Below are positions 26,630 to 35,500 of a stretch of 58,747 nucleotides of DNA, piece after piece. Source of the DNA: CAYLLN01 sp036496265 (GTDB taxonomy: Bacteria > Planctomycetota > Planctomycetia > Pirellulales > Pirellulaceae); contig DASXLL010000153.1 of NCBI GenBank assembly GCA_036496265.1, positions 1 through 58,747 on the forward strand, given 5' to 3'. The position numbers were made by a program, and so were the translations under genes. Position 1 is the stretch's first letter. Each line of letters opens with the position of its first letter. Below the pieces are notes generated by a model. It did no database searches, was not told the origin of the DNA, and worked only from the letters and a program-made list of their open reading frames with translations.

Positions 26630-27621
26630 TACTGTATGCCAGGCCGAGTGGCTGCCGTAGGCCCAGCGCCGCCGGTCGTTTGGTCTGCGGCCAGTGCGAT
26701 CGCGCCATGGACGACGGCCAACTCGCCGAGCGCCGCGGGAACAATCTTGTAGGAGTCGGCCAGCGGCGGAAAGACATAGCGGGCAACTTCAGCGCGCAGT
26801 GGAACAAAGAAAAACGGCTCGCCAATGAGCGACACGCCGCCGCCCACGACGACGATTTCCGGCGCGACAAGCGTGATGACTTGTGCGATCGCCCAGCCGA
26901 GAGCCTGGCAGGCGTGAGCCAGCACTTGCCGGGCGATTTCATTACCCTCCGCCGCGGCGGCAGCGACGGTTTTGGCCGTAAGTTCGTCAAGATTGTTGCC
27001 GCAGCGACGAAGTAGATCGGCCCGGCAGTCCGATTTGCCGTTTTGGGCGTCTGCCAATCGTGAGCGCGCTGCCGCGGCGATCGCTGGCCCCGCGGCGAGA
27101 GACTCAACGGTGATTTCAGGCCGATTGGCATTCAATCCCGGGCGCAAATGGCCAATCTCTGCCGCCGCGGGCCGGCCCACGCCATGCAACCGCCCGCCAA
27201 TCACCAGCCCACCGCCAATTCCGGTTCCGACCGTGGCGTAAAAAACACTTCCGGTGCCGACGCCCGCGCCGAAACGAGCCTCACCAACAGCCGCCGCGTC
27301 GCAATCGTTGGCGAGCGTCGCTGGTCGGCCCATGTGCTCTTGGCACCAGCGGGCGAGCGGAAATCGTTCCCATCCGGCGATCTGATGGCTCTTCGTCGTG
27401 AAACCGTTGGCCGCATCAATCGGCCCGCCGAAGCCAATCCCGATCCGCTCGATGCGGTGCTTTTTCCCGAGTTCCGCCGCGGCCGAGTTAATTTGCTCCA
27501 GAATTCCGGCTGCGCCCTTCGCCGCGTCCACATCGCACCGCACAAGATCGACGATCTGGCCGTCGCCGACTCCGACGCCAAGCTGCAATTTGGTGCCGCC
27601 GATTTCGATGCCGAGGAACAT
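26629..27621 (-). CDS. ROK family sugar kinase-like protein
   Basis: 330 residues. N-terminal phosphate-binding loop FLGIEIGGTKLQLGV, catalytic Asp in TLANDCDAAAVGEARFGAG, adenosine-binding TVGTGIGGGLVIGGRL, and a C-terminal VVVGGGVS motif. After AAEIGHL, where ROK kinases usually continue with a CxCGxxGC zinc cluster, this protein reads RPGLNANRPEITVESLAAG: the zinc cysteines are missing. It may be a glucokinase-like enzyme with a zinc-free fold. No DNA-binding domain is present, so it is not a NagC/XylR-type regulator. Coupled to the downstream membrane protein. Confidence 0.9.
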   Translation of the reverse strand: MFLGIEIGGTKLQLGVGVGDGQIVDLVRCDVDAAKGAAGILEQINSAAAELGKKHRIERIGIGFGGPIDAANGFTTKSHQIAGWERFPLARWCQEHMGRPATLANDCDAAAVGEARFGAGVGTGSVFYATVGTGIGGGLVIGGRLHGVGRPAAAEIGHLRPGLNANRPEITVESLAAGPAIAAAARSRLADAQNGKSDCRADLLRRCGNNLDELTAKTVAAAAAEGNEIARQVLAHACQALGWAIAQVITLVAPEIVVVGGGVSLIGEPFFFVPLRAEVARYVFPPLADSYKIVPAALGELAVVHGAIALAADQTTGGAGPTAATRPGIQ

Positions 27622-27720
27622 ACGCCGATTATCTACGTGGAATGATGGCCGGATGAATCGAATCTAACGAATACACGACGTCGGCACATCGCCGTTGACG
27701 TGCCCCAGCCAGGAACAGGC

Positions 27721-27750
27721 CGCGGATGCACGCGGATGACACGGATCGAC
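27721..27750. repeat. Short 10-bp word repeat upstream of DUF1570 gene
   Basis: CGCGGATGCA CGCGGATGAC ACGGATCGAC: two 10-base units plus a degenerate third. Another short, word-like intergenic repeat with its own period. Confidence 0.5.
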
Positions 27751-27799
27751 AGTCGATGGGCTACGTTTGTAGAGCAAATACCCGCCCGCGGAATTCAGA

Positions 27800-28876
27800 A
27801 TGCGCCGTCTATTTTATTTGATTCTCGTCGCCGCCCTCGGCAGCCTCATTGCCGGCTGGCTGTCGGCCGCCGAGCCGCTGATCAAGCTGGAAATAGCCGG
27901 CCGCCTGCTCGAAGGCATGCCGCTGGCCATTTCGGAGAAAAAAATATTCTTCCTCGCCCGCGATGGCCAACTCACCGAGTTCGCGCCGACCGAAGCCAGC
28001 AACTACTCGCGACTCGACGGCAGCTTTCGCGGCTATTCGCAGGCCGAAATGCGCGGCCTGCTGCTCCGCGAGTTTCCGCAGTTCGAAGTCTCCGGAATCG
28101 GCCACTACCTCGTCGTGCATCCGGCCGGAAAGCGCGACCAATGGGCACCGCGGTTCGAAGAGTTGTACCGTTCGTTTCAGCAGTATTTCTCCGCCCGCGG
28201 CTGGCAGCTTTCTGAGCCAAAATTTCCGCTTGTCGCCATCGTCTTCCCGCGACAGGTCGATTTCTGGCAGGCGGCTGCACGCGAAGGCTACGAGCCAAAC
28301 CCTGGCCTGCTCGGCTACTATTCACCGCTATCGAATCGCATCATGATGTTCGACGCTGCCGCGTCGCGTCCTGGGTGGGACTGGACGACCAACAGCGACA
28401 CGATCATCCACGAAGCGGCCCATCAGACGGCATTCAACACAGGCGTCCATCAGCGCTTCGCCCAGTCGCCACGCTGGCTTGTCGAAGGCCTCGGCACCCT
28501 GTTCGAGGCCCGCGGCGTCTGGCAATCGCGGACTTATCAATCGCAGAGCGACCGCATCAATCGCGGCCGGCTTACTACCTGGCAATCGCTCGCCAAATCG
28601 CGCCGGCCCACTGACATCATCGCTCAGTTGGTATCCTCCGACCGCTTTTTCGCCCGTGACCCCGAAGCGGCCTATGCCGAAGCTTGGGCGCTTTCGTTTT
28701 ACTTGATCGAAACATCGCCCAAAAAATACATTGAGCTGCTCAACAAAACAGCCAATCGCCCTCTGTTCGCCGAATATCCGTCCGCCAAGCGACTCGAAGA
28801 TTTTACCAGCGTCTTCGGCACCGACTTCGCGATGCTCGACGCCCGGCTGCAGCGGTTTATCGCCGGGCTGAAGTAA
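27800..28876 (+). CDS. DUF1570 protein, predicted exported zinc metallopeptidase-like
   Basis: 358 residues with an N-terminal signal (FYLILVAALGSLIAGWLSA). The C-terminal half carries IIHEAAHQTAFNTGV (HExxH, near residue 203) followed by SPRWLVEGLGTLFEARG, where the Glu of EGLGT could be the third zinc ligand as in gluzincins. This is the planctomycete DUF1570 family. The HExxH arrangement predicts protease activity in the periplasm, but no member that I know of has a defined substrate. It stands alone between a ROK gene and an ABC pair. Confidence 0.88.
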   Translation: MRRLFYLILVAALGSLIAGWLSAAEPLIKLEIAGRLLEGMPLAISEKKIFFLARDGQLTEFAPTEASNYSRLDGSFRGYSQAEMRGLLLREFPQFEVSGIGHYLVVHPAGKRDQWAPRFEELYRSFQQYFSARGWQLSEPKFPLVAIVFPRQVDFWQAAAREGYEPNPGLLGYYSPLSNRIMMFDAAASRPGWDWTTNSDTIIHEAAHQTAFNTGVHQRFAQSPRWLVEGLGTLFEARGVWQSRTYQSQSDRINRGRLTTWQSLAKSRRPTDIIAQLVSSDRFFARDPEAAYAEAWALSFYLIETSPKKYIELLNKTANRPLFAEYPSAKRLEDFTSVFGTDFAMLDARLQRFIAGLK

Positions 28877-28942
28877 CCCCGAACACACTAGCCCGAAGCG
28901 CAAGAGAGGGTAAACGGCGTTTGCTCCTGCGGTTTGCATCCC

Positions 28943-28974
28943 TCTGCGTCTTCGCGCCTCTGGGTCTTTGCGTT
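28943..28974. repeat. Octamer-phased repeat downstream of DUF1570 gene
   Basis: TCTGCG TCTTCGCG CCTCTGGG TCTTTGCG TT, about 8-base steps with a TCTxxGCG consensus. It lies in the gap before an ABC ATPase gene; the sequence just before it (around 28890) is also word-like. Confidence 0.6.
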
Positions 28975-29071
28975 AATAAAGAGTTCCGTCTGATAGGCTA
29001 ACGACGCCCGAACTTGCCGGTCGTTGCCTCCGTACTAGCCACTAGCACTAATCACGAGCAATCGTCCCGCC

Positions 29072-29752
29072 ATGCTCCAACTCACGGGCGTCAAAAAGTC
29101 ATACGTAGAGCCGGATGGCGGCCGGCTACTTATTTTGGATATTCCCCGTTTTGCCGTCGGCGATGGCGAGCAAATGGTGCTCATCGGCAAAAGCGGCTGC
29201 GGCAAGACGACGCTCTTGCACACGATTGCGGGCATCACGCGGGCTGACGCGGGCGAAATCAAGATTGACGGCATCGACATTGCGAATCTCTCCGAAGCCG
29301 GTGTCGATAAAGTCCGCGCCGCGAAGATCGGCTATGTGTTCCAGACCTTCAACTTGCTGCCCGGTTTCACGGCGCTCGAAAACGTGTTGCTCGGGATGAC
29401 CTTCGCACGCGGCCGGAAGGATCCGGCCCGCGCCCGGCAATTGCTCGACCGCGTCGGCCTGACTCATCGCTCGACGCACAAGCCGACGGCCCTCTCCGTC
29501 GGCGAGCAGCAGCGCGTCGCCGTCGCCCGCGCGCTGGCCAATCGGCCCAGTATCCTTTTAGCCGACGAGCCGACCGCCAACATCGATCCCCGCAATCAGC
29601 AAAAAATCGTCGATCTAATCAAGGGCACCTGCCGCGAAGAGAATGTCGCGCTGATCATCGTCACGCATTCGATGGAAGTGGCCGGTCAGTTCGAGCGCAT
29701 CGATCGACTGGAAGACATTAACCTGGTAACGGCGGCGGCGGTGCCCGCATGA
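29072..29752 (+). CDS. ABC transporter ATP-binding protein (LolD/MacB type)
   Basis: 226-residue ATPase. Walker A IGKSGCGKTTLLH (about 37-47), Q-loop YVFQTFNLLPGFTALENV typical of LolD/MacB/FtsE transporters, signature LSVGEQQRVAVARAL with V replacing the usual G of LSGGE, Walker B ILLADEPTANID and switch His in VTHSMEV. The FtsX/MacB-type permease gene lies 167 bases downstream on the same strand, so together they probably form a mechanotransmission-type exporter or lipoprotein release system. Confidence 0.93.
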   Translation: MLQLTGVKKSYVEPDGGRLLILDIPRFAVGDGEQMVLIGKSGCGKTTLLHTIAGITRADAGEIKIDGIDIANLSEAGVDKVRAAKIGYVFQTFNLLPGFTALENVLLGMTFARGRKDPARARQLLDRVGLTHRSTHKPTALSVGEQQRVAVARALANRPSILLADEPTANIDPRNQQKIVDLIKGTCREENVALIIVTHSMEVAGQFERIDRLEDINLVTAAAVPA

Positions 29753-29774
29753 GCCAAGAGCAACCTAGAAGCAT

Positions 29775-29906
29775 GAAATCCGAAACACGAAATTCGAAAC
29801 AAGCACAAATGATTGAAGGAAGAATTTTCAAAACAGAATCCCGGACACGTTTTCGTCATTCGTGCTTGATGCTTTAAATTTGTTTCGTGCTTCGAATTTC
29901 GTGCTT
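29775..29906. repeat. Paired inverted heptamer arrays between ABC ATPase and permease genes
   Basis: GAAATCC GAAACAC GAAATTC GAAACAA GCACAAA (29775-29809) forms the left array. The right one is CGTCATT CGTGCTT GATGCTT TAAATTT (29854-29881), a 4-base slip, then CGTGCTT CGAATTT CGTGCTT (29886-29906). The right array is close to the reverse complement of the left (shared CACGAAATTCGAA), so the leader of the permease mRNA could fold into a long stem. Confidence 0.8.
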
Positions 29907-29919
29907 TTGAACCACAACG

Positions 29920-31548
29920 ATGAGTCTTTTTCGAATAGCTCTGAGAAGCATTTTACAGCGCGGCGTGGCCTCGCTCTTGACGATGCTCTCGATGGCCTTG
30001 GGCGTCATGCTCGTCGTTGCCGTGCTCTCGATCCACGGCGTCGTCTCGCAATCGTTCAAGAACAATGCCAGCCTCGGCTACAACATGATCGTGGGGGCGA
30101 AGGGTGGGCAGGAGCAACTCGTCCTTAACACCGTCTTCTATCTCAGCAAGCCGGTCGAGAATATTCCTTACACTTACTACCTGGAATTTCTGAAACGCGA
30201 AGAACGGGACCGTCTGCAAACCCATTCGTTCGCCGTGGAGTGTCGAGCGGCCCTGTACGAAGCAACGCAGCTCTTGCCGGCCGATCCTGGTGGGATAATA
30301 GGCTTCGTGGATGGCCGAACGATCGATCGGCTCGGCCTGGCTTTGATCCCCGACACTCGCGTAAAGCCGCATCATCCGCCTGTCGAAGTTGGCCGTGAGG
30401 GCAAATACGGCTTGATGACCGAAACTGCCATCCCGCTGTGCCTGGGCGACTATTTTGGCCGCTTTCGCGTTGTTGGCACGACGCCCGTGCTATTCGACAA
30501 CTTCGTCTGGGATATCGAAAACAATCGCAAGTTTGAAATGGCCCAGGGACGCAACTTCCATTGGCACGATCCCGAGCACGGCTATTTTGAGGCCGTCGTC
30601 GGGGCCACCGTCGCCCGCGAGCTGAATGTCTCGCTGGGCCAGGGAATCTCGCCCCGCCACGGCGATCCTGAAGGGCACACGCACGAGCAGAAATTCGCCG
30701 TCGTTGGCATTCTCGCCCCCAGCGGCACACCCAACGACCGAGCTGTGTTCGTGAACATGGAAGGATTCTATCTCATGGCGGATCATGCCAATCCGCTCAG
30801 CGAGGAATCGCCGGATAAAGCCGCCGATCGCCCGCAGCTCGATGACAAGGAGGCCTTTCAAGCCTGGCAAAAGTCCAAAGCCGCTGCAGCAAAAAAAGCC
30901 AAGGTCGAGCAGACCGTCGATCCAGAGCCGCTGCCCGTCGAGCAGCGCGAAATCACGGCGCTACTATTAAAGGTGCCGTACCAATTCGCGCCCGGCCTAG
31001 AAAACGCGATCAATGAAGGCACGCAAGCCCAAGCCGTGCTGCCGGTCGCGGTCATCTACGGCCTCTTCGAGTTCATTGTCAAACCGATCGAGTGGACGCT
31101 GCTGCTGCTCACTGCGATGATCTGCGTGGTCTCCGGAATCAGCATCCTGGTCAGCATCTATAACTCGATGAGCGAACGCCGCGGCGAAATCGCCGTCATG
31201 CGGGCCCTCGGCGCCGGCCGCGGCACCGTCATGTCGATCATTCTGCTGGAAGCGACGCTACTGGCCCTCGGCGGCGGCTTTCTCGGCTGGTTCTGCGGCC
31301 ACACCGGCTGCTGGGCCATGAGCCCCTGGGTTGAGCAACAAACCGGCGTTCAAGTCGGCTTCGGCATGCTCGAGCCGTCCATCGGTCTCTTGCGAATCTT
31401 CGGCGCCACCGGCGACGCCGCGGAGCGTCTCCGCATCCCCCTCGAATCGGTCCTGCTGCCCTCGCTCGTTTTTCTTGCCATCCTTGTCGGCATCTGGCCC
31501 GCCATTAGCGCTTATCGCACCGATGTGGCCAAATCGCTTGGCAAGTAG
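29920..31548 (+). CDS. ABC transporter permease (FtsX/MacB family)
   Basis: 542 residues. An N-terminal transmembrane helix (SLLTMLSMALGVMLVVAVLS) is followed by a periplasmic domain of about 330 residues and a C-terminal three-helix FtsX domain beginning TLLLLTAMICVVSGISILVSIYNS with the cytoplasmic coupling loop MSERRGEIAVMRALGAGRG. The last helix ends IWPAISAYRTDVAKSLGK. This is the MacB/LolC architecture. The periplasmic domain includes an Ala/Lys-rich stretch near 320. It pairs with the ATPase upstream; the gene's stop codon abuts a strong hairpin. Confidence 0.93.
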   Translation: MSLFRIALRSILQRGVASLLTMLSMALGVMLVVAVLSIHGVVSQSFKNNASLGYNMIVGAKGGQEQLVLNTVFYLSKPVENIPYTYYLEFLKREERDRLQTHSFAVECRAALYEATQLLPADPGGIIGFVDGRTIDRLGLALIPDTRVKPHHPPVEVGREGKYGLMTETAIPLCLGDYFGRFRVVGTTPVLFDNFVWDIENNRKFEMAQGRNFHWHDPEHGYFEAVVGATVARELNVSLGQGISPRHGDPEGHTHEQKFAVVGILAPSGTPNDRAVFVNMEGFYLMADHANPLSEESPDKAADRPQLDDKEAFQAWQKSKAAAAKKAKVEQTVDPEPLPVEQREITALLLKVPYQFAPGLENAINEGTQAQAVLPVAVIYGLFEFIVKPIEWTLLLLTAMICVVSGISILVSIYNSMSERRGEIAVMRALGAGRGTVMSIILLEATLLALGGGFLGWFCGHTGCWAMSPWVEQQTGVQVGFGMLEPSIGLLRIFGATGDAAERLRIPLESVLLPSLVFLAILVGIWPAISAYRTDVAKSLGK

Positions 31549-31570
31549 GTCCCGCCTGCCAGGCGGGACC
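31546..31570. terminator. Hairpin starting at the permease stop codon
   Basis: The TAG stop runs straight into GGTCCCGCCTG-C-CAGGCGGGACC, an 11-bp perfect inverted repeat at 31548-31570. Likely transcript end signal between convergent genes. The first bases TAGGTCC are shared with the opposing hairpin. Confidence 0.65.
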
Positions 31571-31599
31571 TTGCGAGATGTGAGGCAGGCCGAGACGCC

Positions 31600-31625
31600 A
31601 GGTCCGTCCCGGCAGGACGGACCTA
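31600..31625. terminator. Hairpin starting at the stop codon of the convergent cytochrome gene
   Basis: AGGTCCGTCC-CGGCA-GGACGGACCT at 31600-31624 is a perfect 10-bp stem. Read from the minus-strand gene, the stop TAG is followed by GTCCGTCC, just as the opposing gene reads TAG GTCCCGCC. Confidence 0.65.
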
Positions 31626-34553
31626 CTTCAACCCGGCCAAAAACGCTAACAAATCGGCGGCTTGTTGTGGCGATAAATCGCGTAAGAGTAAATCCGGCAT
31701 CAGCGACTTCTGCTGCGGCACCGAGCGCTCGATCTCCGCGGCCGGAATCGTCACTTCCTTCAAATCGGCCTTCTTGAGGACGACTTCCGTATCGCTGCGG
31801 CGAACCAAGAGTCCCGTATGCACTTCGCCGCCAGTCGTTTCCACGAGATGCGACACAAACTGCGGCTCGATCGTCTTCGACGGCTCCAAAATGTTTTCGA
31901 GCAGCTTCGGTTTATCGAGCTTCTTGCCAATCTGGGTCAAATCCGGGCCGAGCGTCTGCCCCTGGTCGCCGATCTTATGACAGTTTTTGCATTGCACGCC
32001 GGCCGTTTCAAAAAACAGCGATCTGCCGCGCGCTGCGTCGCCTTTCAAGCCGAGAATGTCAGCCGGCTTGATCGAGCCTCCCAGCCGCTGCAGCCGCTTT
32101 TCTTCCGGAATAAAGCGCTCGAACAAGTCGCGAATCGCAGGATCGGCCTGCGCATATCCACGCACAATAATATCGGCCTTCCGGCGGTCATAAACTGGCT
32201 CGCTCCAACGATTGAGTAGATCGACGAGCGCGAGCGCATTGTCGGGAGAGGCAAACAATGTCGCGAAATCGCTTTCACTGGCGCGATCCCGATCGACAGC
32301 GCCCAGCGCCGCCGCTCGCTCTTTATCCAAGCGGGCCAGGCTCTTGCGGTTAGCATCGTTATCCGGCTTTAGCGAACGAATCCATTCCCGAATCAATTTT
32401 GTGCCATCGGAATCGACAACCGTCGAACCAAATTGCGGCATCCGCCCATGGCCGAGCTTGCTCATGCGGTAATACAGCACCGATCGGTATGGATCGCCCG
32501 GCGCGACAATCTCTACGCCCGAGATGCCAAACGTTCCCTGCGTCGGCCGCGAGCCAATCAAACTCGTTTTGGCTAGCGAATGCTGAAACTGCACCTCGAA
32601 AAACGACGCTCCGCCGCCGCCGCGGGTATGGCAGTGGCCGCAGTTCACATGCAGATAAGCCCGGGCCCGCGCTTCGAGCGGCTCGGACTCGTCGTGCGGA
32701 CTGGGCAGGCGAACGCGGTTTTCAGGCAGCCGTTGCAGGAACAGGCCCATCGCGTCGAGGTTTGTCAAATGATTGGCGCGATCGAGCTGATTGGGCCGAA
32801 AACCGAGGACCGTGCCCACCCGCGATGTATGACACAGTATGCACTCCGTGCGGCTGGCATGATGCCAAGTCTGCCGTCGCGGGTCTTTGGAAGCGTCAGC
32901 GTCGCGAATGAACAATTGCCGGTCACTGCCAACATCGTCTGCCAACACCGCGTCCGTCTGCTCGTCGTTCCAGAGGTAGTTGTAAGCTTTCCACGTATCC
33001 AAGTCGTAGTGCAGGATTTGCGTTTCCAGCCGCCGCCGGGAAGCCGCGTTGCCGGGTTCCAATTCGATCGAAATGGTTTTTGCCAGCACGCCGCCATCCG
33101 GAAAATGCCAATCGCCGGCGAAGTAGCCAACCATGCCGTCGCTCTTGGTGAACGTATCGAGCGCACTGTCGCCGGGCAGCGCGACAAACCGCTCGGCAAC
33201 GGTTCCATCGGCCCACGGCTCAGCATTCACGCTGTACGGCACGACGCCGGCCGCCGGCCGATGCGCCGCCGCATCCGCAAACAGTCCCGTCTCGCTCAGC
33301 TTCCGCGGAAAATTCTGGTTCGCGTCACGGCGCGGATTGGGAATGAGTCGGTGCAATGTGCCACTGGGAAAATCGACGATCAAGACATCGCCGTTTTGGT
33401 CGCGGCCAAAGCTGACGGGCTGCAACTGCGTATCGACCAGCTCGTCGCGCCACGTCACTTTGTTCCCGTCGTGCCGCAGGGCCCAGATTTTGCCCGTGAC
33501 ATAGTCGCCATAGATCCATGCTCCACGCAGGTCAGGCAGCCGCGACGTGAGCGAGACATAGCCGCCGGTAATGGATCGCGACTCGATGTGACTGTGAGCC
33601 ACCGCCGGGGGCAAAATCGGCGTCGGACCCGTTGGCCGCTCTTCATGCACCGACTGCGGTCCCTCAACAACACTCCAGCCGTAATTGCCGCCGCGCTCAA
33701 TCGCATAAACCAATTCCCACTTCTCCCACCCGACGTCGCCCACCCACAGCGAGCCATCCGCCGGATCGAACGACATTTTCCACGGATTCCGCAGGCCATA
33801 GGCCCACACTTCGCCGCGGGCATTCGGCACACCTACGAACGGATTGTCCGGCGGAATACGATACGGAAGGCCATTGTCGCGATGATCGACGTCGATTCGC
33901 AAAATCGAACTTTCGAGGTCGCTAATGTCCTGTCCCGTGTTGCGACCGTCGGGCGGAAATGCGTTACCGGCGTCGCCGGTCGAGATATACAGATAGCCGT
34001 CGGGACCGAATTGCAGATGTGCGCCGTTGTGTCCACCGCCACACCAGCGGAGCACAACCTCCTCGCTCTCAGGAATCAGTCGCGGCGGATCGCTTGCAGT
34101 CACTTTGAACCGCGAGACTCGGGACCCATCGGGATCGCCGTTTTTAAGAACGTAGGAAATATAGCACTCGTGGTTTTCAGCGAACCGTGGATGGAACGCG
34201 CAACCGAATAGCCGCGTGAAACTCGGATCGCGTTCTTTGATGTCGCCAAACAGGTCGCGCGACACCGCATCGGCTTGCGGCCGATTCTCGAACGAATAGA
34301 TCTTGCCACCGACTTCCAACGCCAAGAGCCGATTCGTTCCGGGAATCGCCGTCAGCTCCACGGGCTGATTGAACACCAGCGAAGGAAAAATCCGCTCGGT
34401 GACATACGGCCGCGGCGGCTCGGGCGAACCGACGATCCGTGAGCCAACCCACGGCTGACGTTTCGCGATGTCCGTCTGCCCGCTGGCGGCGGAAACGGCA
34501 CCCAGCACGATTGCTAAACCTCGAACCGCATTCGCAAAAATGGTAGTATTCAT
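31623..34553 (-). CDS. PQQ-type sugar dehydrogenase-like propeller protein with three c-type heme motifs
   Basis: 976 residues from ATG 34553, which gives a signal peptide (VRGLAIVLGAVSAASGQ); the longer frame overlaps the divergent fabI. Residues about 60-420 form a soluble glucose-dehydrogenase-like beta-propeller (AHLQFGPDGYLYISTGDAG, EVWAYGLRNPWKMSFDP, GDVGWEKWELV). A middle domain carries CILCH (about 569) and CGHCH (about 638). A C-terminal cytochrome c has CKNCHKIG (about 854) with LGPDLTQIG, then a family motif EPSKTIEPQFVSH. This is the planctomycete/verrucomicrobial multi-heme propeller type, presumably a periplasmic oxidase or dehydrogenase of sugars or alcohols. Substrate unknown. 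Confidence 0.93.
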   Translation of the reverse strand: MNTTIFANAVRGLAIVLGAVSAASGQTDIAKRQPWVGSRIVGSPEPPRPYVTERIFPSLVFNQPVELTAIPGTNRLLALEVGGKIYSFENRPQADAVSRDLFGDIKERDPSFTRLFGCAFHPRFAENHECYISYVLKNGDPDGSRVSRFKVTASDPPRLIPESEEVVLRWCGGGHNGAHLQFGPDGYLYISTGDAGNAFPPDGRNTGQDISDLESSILRIDVDHRDNGLPYRIPPDNPFVGVPNARGEVWAYGLRNPWKMSFDPADGSLWVGDVGWEKWELVYAIERGGNYGWSVVEGPQSVHEERPTGPTPILPPAVAHSHIESRSITGGYVSLTSRLPDLRGAWIYGDYVTGKIWALRHDGNKVTWRDELVDTQLQPVSFGRDQNGDVLIVDFPSGTLHRLIPNPRRDANQNFPRKLSETGLFADAAAHRPAAGVVPYSVNAEPWADGTVAERFVALPGDSALDTFTKSDGMVGYFAGDWHFPDGGVLAKTISIELEPGNAASRRRLETQILHYDLDTWKAYNYLWNDEQTDAVLADDVGSDRQLFIRDADASKDPRRQTWHHASRTECILCHTSRVGTVLGFRPNQLDRANHLTNLDAMGLFLQRLPENRVRLPSPHDESEPLEARARAYLHVNCGHCHTRGGGGASFFEVQFQHSLAKTSLIGSRPTQGTFGISGVEIVAPGDPYRSVLYYRMSKLGHGRMPQFGSTVVDSDGTKLIREWIRSLKPDNDANRKSLARLDKERAAALGAVDRDRASESDFATLFASPDNALALVDLLNRWSEPVYDRRKADIIVRGYAQADPAIRDLFERFIPEEKRLQRLGGSIKPADILGLKGDAARGRSLFFETAGVQCKNCHKIGDQGQTLGPDLTQIGKKLDKPKLLENILEPSKTIEPQFVSHLVETTGGEVHTGLLVRRSDTEVVLKKADLKEVTIPAAEIERSVPQQKSLMPDLLLRDLSPQQAADLLAFLAGLK

Positions 34554-34605
34554 GGCGACCGCGATTGTAGCACCTGCGAAGTAGCAACTCATCTTAGCCA
34601 GCTCG

Positions 34606-35463
34606 ATGAACGAATTTCTCGGCAATGATTTCCTGAGCCTAGCCGGCAAAAAGCTGCTCGTCTTCGGCGTCGCCAACAAAAAGAGCGTGGCCTATTGCGT
34701 CGGCAAAACGCTGGAAGAAGCTGGTGCGACCGTCGTTTATGTTGTTCGCAGCGAAGAACGCCGCCAAAGCGTCGGCAAAATCCTCGGCGGGGCGGAGATT
34801 CACGTCTGCGACGTCGAGCGCGAAGACCAGATTACCCGACTGAAAGAAGAGCTCGCCGGCCGCGGACACAAATTTGCCGGCCTGCTGCATTCCATCGCTT
34901 TCGCGGATTACGAAGGCGGCATGAAACCGTTTCACGAGACGCCCAAGCGGGCGTTCCTGCGCGCGGTCGATATCTCGTGCTATTCGCTGATCGCGGTCTG
35001 CAACGCGCTAAAGGATTTGCTGGAACCCGACGCTTCCGTCGTCACCGTTTCGATCTCCACGACCCGTATGGCCAGCGAAAATTATGGCTACATGGCCCCG
35101 ATCAAAGCGGCGCTCGATTCGTCGCTGGCGTTTCTCGTCAAGAGCTTCAGCCGATTCTCGCAGATCCGCTTCAATGCCGTCGCGCCGGGCCTATTAAAGA
35201 CGAGTGCCTCCGCGGGCATTCCCGGCTACGTCGATTCGTACCTCTACGCCGAGCAAATAATCCCCCGCAAATCGGCCGTGCAAACGCAAGAAGCGGCCAA
35301 CGTCGCGGCGTTTCTGCTCAGCCCACGTTCCAGCGGCATCAACGCTCAATCGCTGATCGTCGATGCTGGCATGAGTATTAATTACTTCGACGCAGCTGTG
35401 ATCAGCCAGTTTACGCACGGCCAACAGGCGAATGGTGGTGACAAACTCCCTGGCACACCGTGA
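34606..35463 (+). CDS. fabI: Enoyl-[acyl-carrier-protein] reductase (NADH)
   Basis: Last step of each fatty-acid elongation cycle: reduction of trans-2-enoyl-ACP. 285 residues. The FabI-type nucleotide loop is GVANKKSVAYCVG rather than the GxxxGxG of ordinary short-chain dehydrogenases; then LLHSIAFA, the catalytic YX6K motif with Y160 and K167, and FNAVAPGLLKTSAS. It is divergent from the cytochrome gene (52 bp gap). The C-terminus is about 20 residues longer than in E. coli FabI (ends QQANGGDKLPGTP). Confidence 0.95.
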   Translation: MNEFLGNDFLSLAGKKLLVFGVANKKSVAYCVGKTLEEAGATVVYVVRSEERRQSVGKILGGAEIHVCDVEREDQITRLKEELAGRGHKFAGLLHSIAFADYEGGMKPFHETPKRAFLRAVDISCYSLIAVCNALKDLLEPDASVVTVSISTTRMASENYGYMAPIKAALDSSLAFLVKSFSRFSQIRFNAVAPGLLKTSASAGIPGYVDSYLYAEQIIPRKSAVQTQEAANVAAFLLSPRSSGINAQSLIVDAGMSINYFDAAVISQFTHGQQANGGDKLPGTP

Positions 35464-35500
35464 TTGCGCATCGTCCTGATCCGCGCGGTATAATCATTCC

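Noticed and set aside
32580..34211. 543-residue open frame on the plus strand inside the heme propeller gene
   Set aside because: It is antisense to a well-supported gene with family motifs; its translation is Arg/Val/Gln-rich with no recognisable domain, as expected from GC-rich codon bias.
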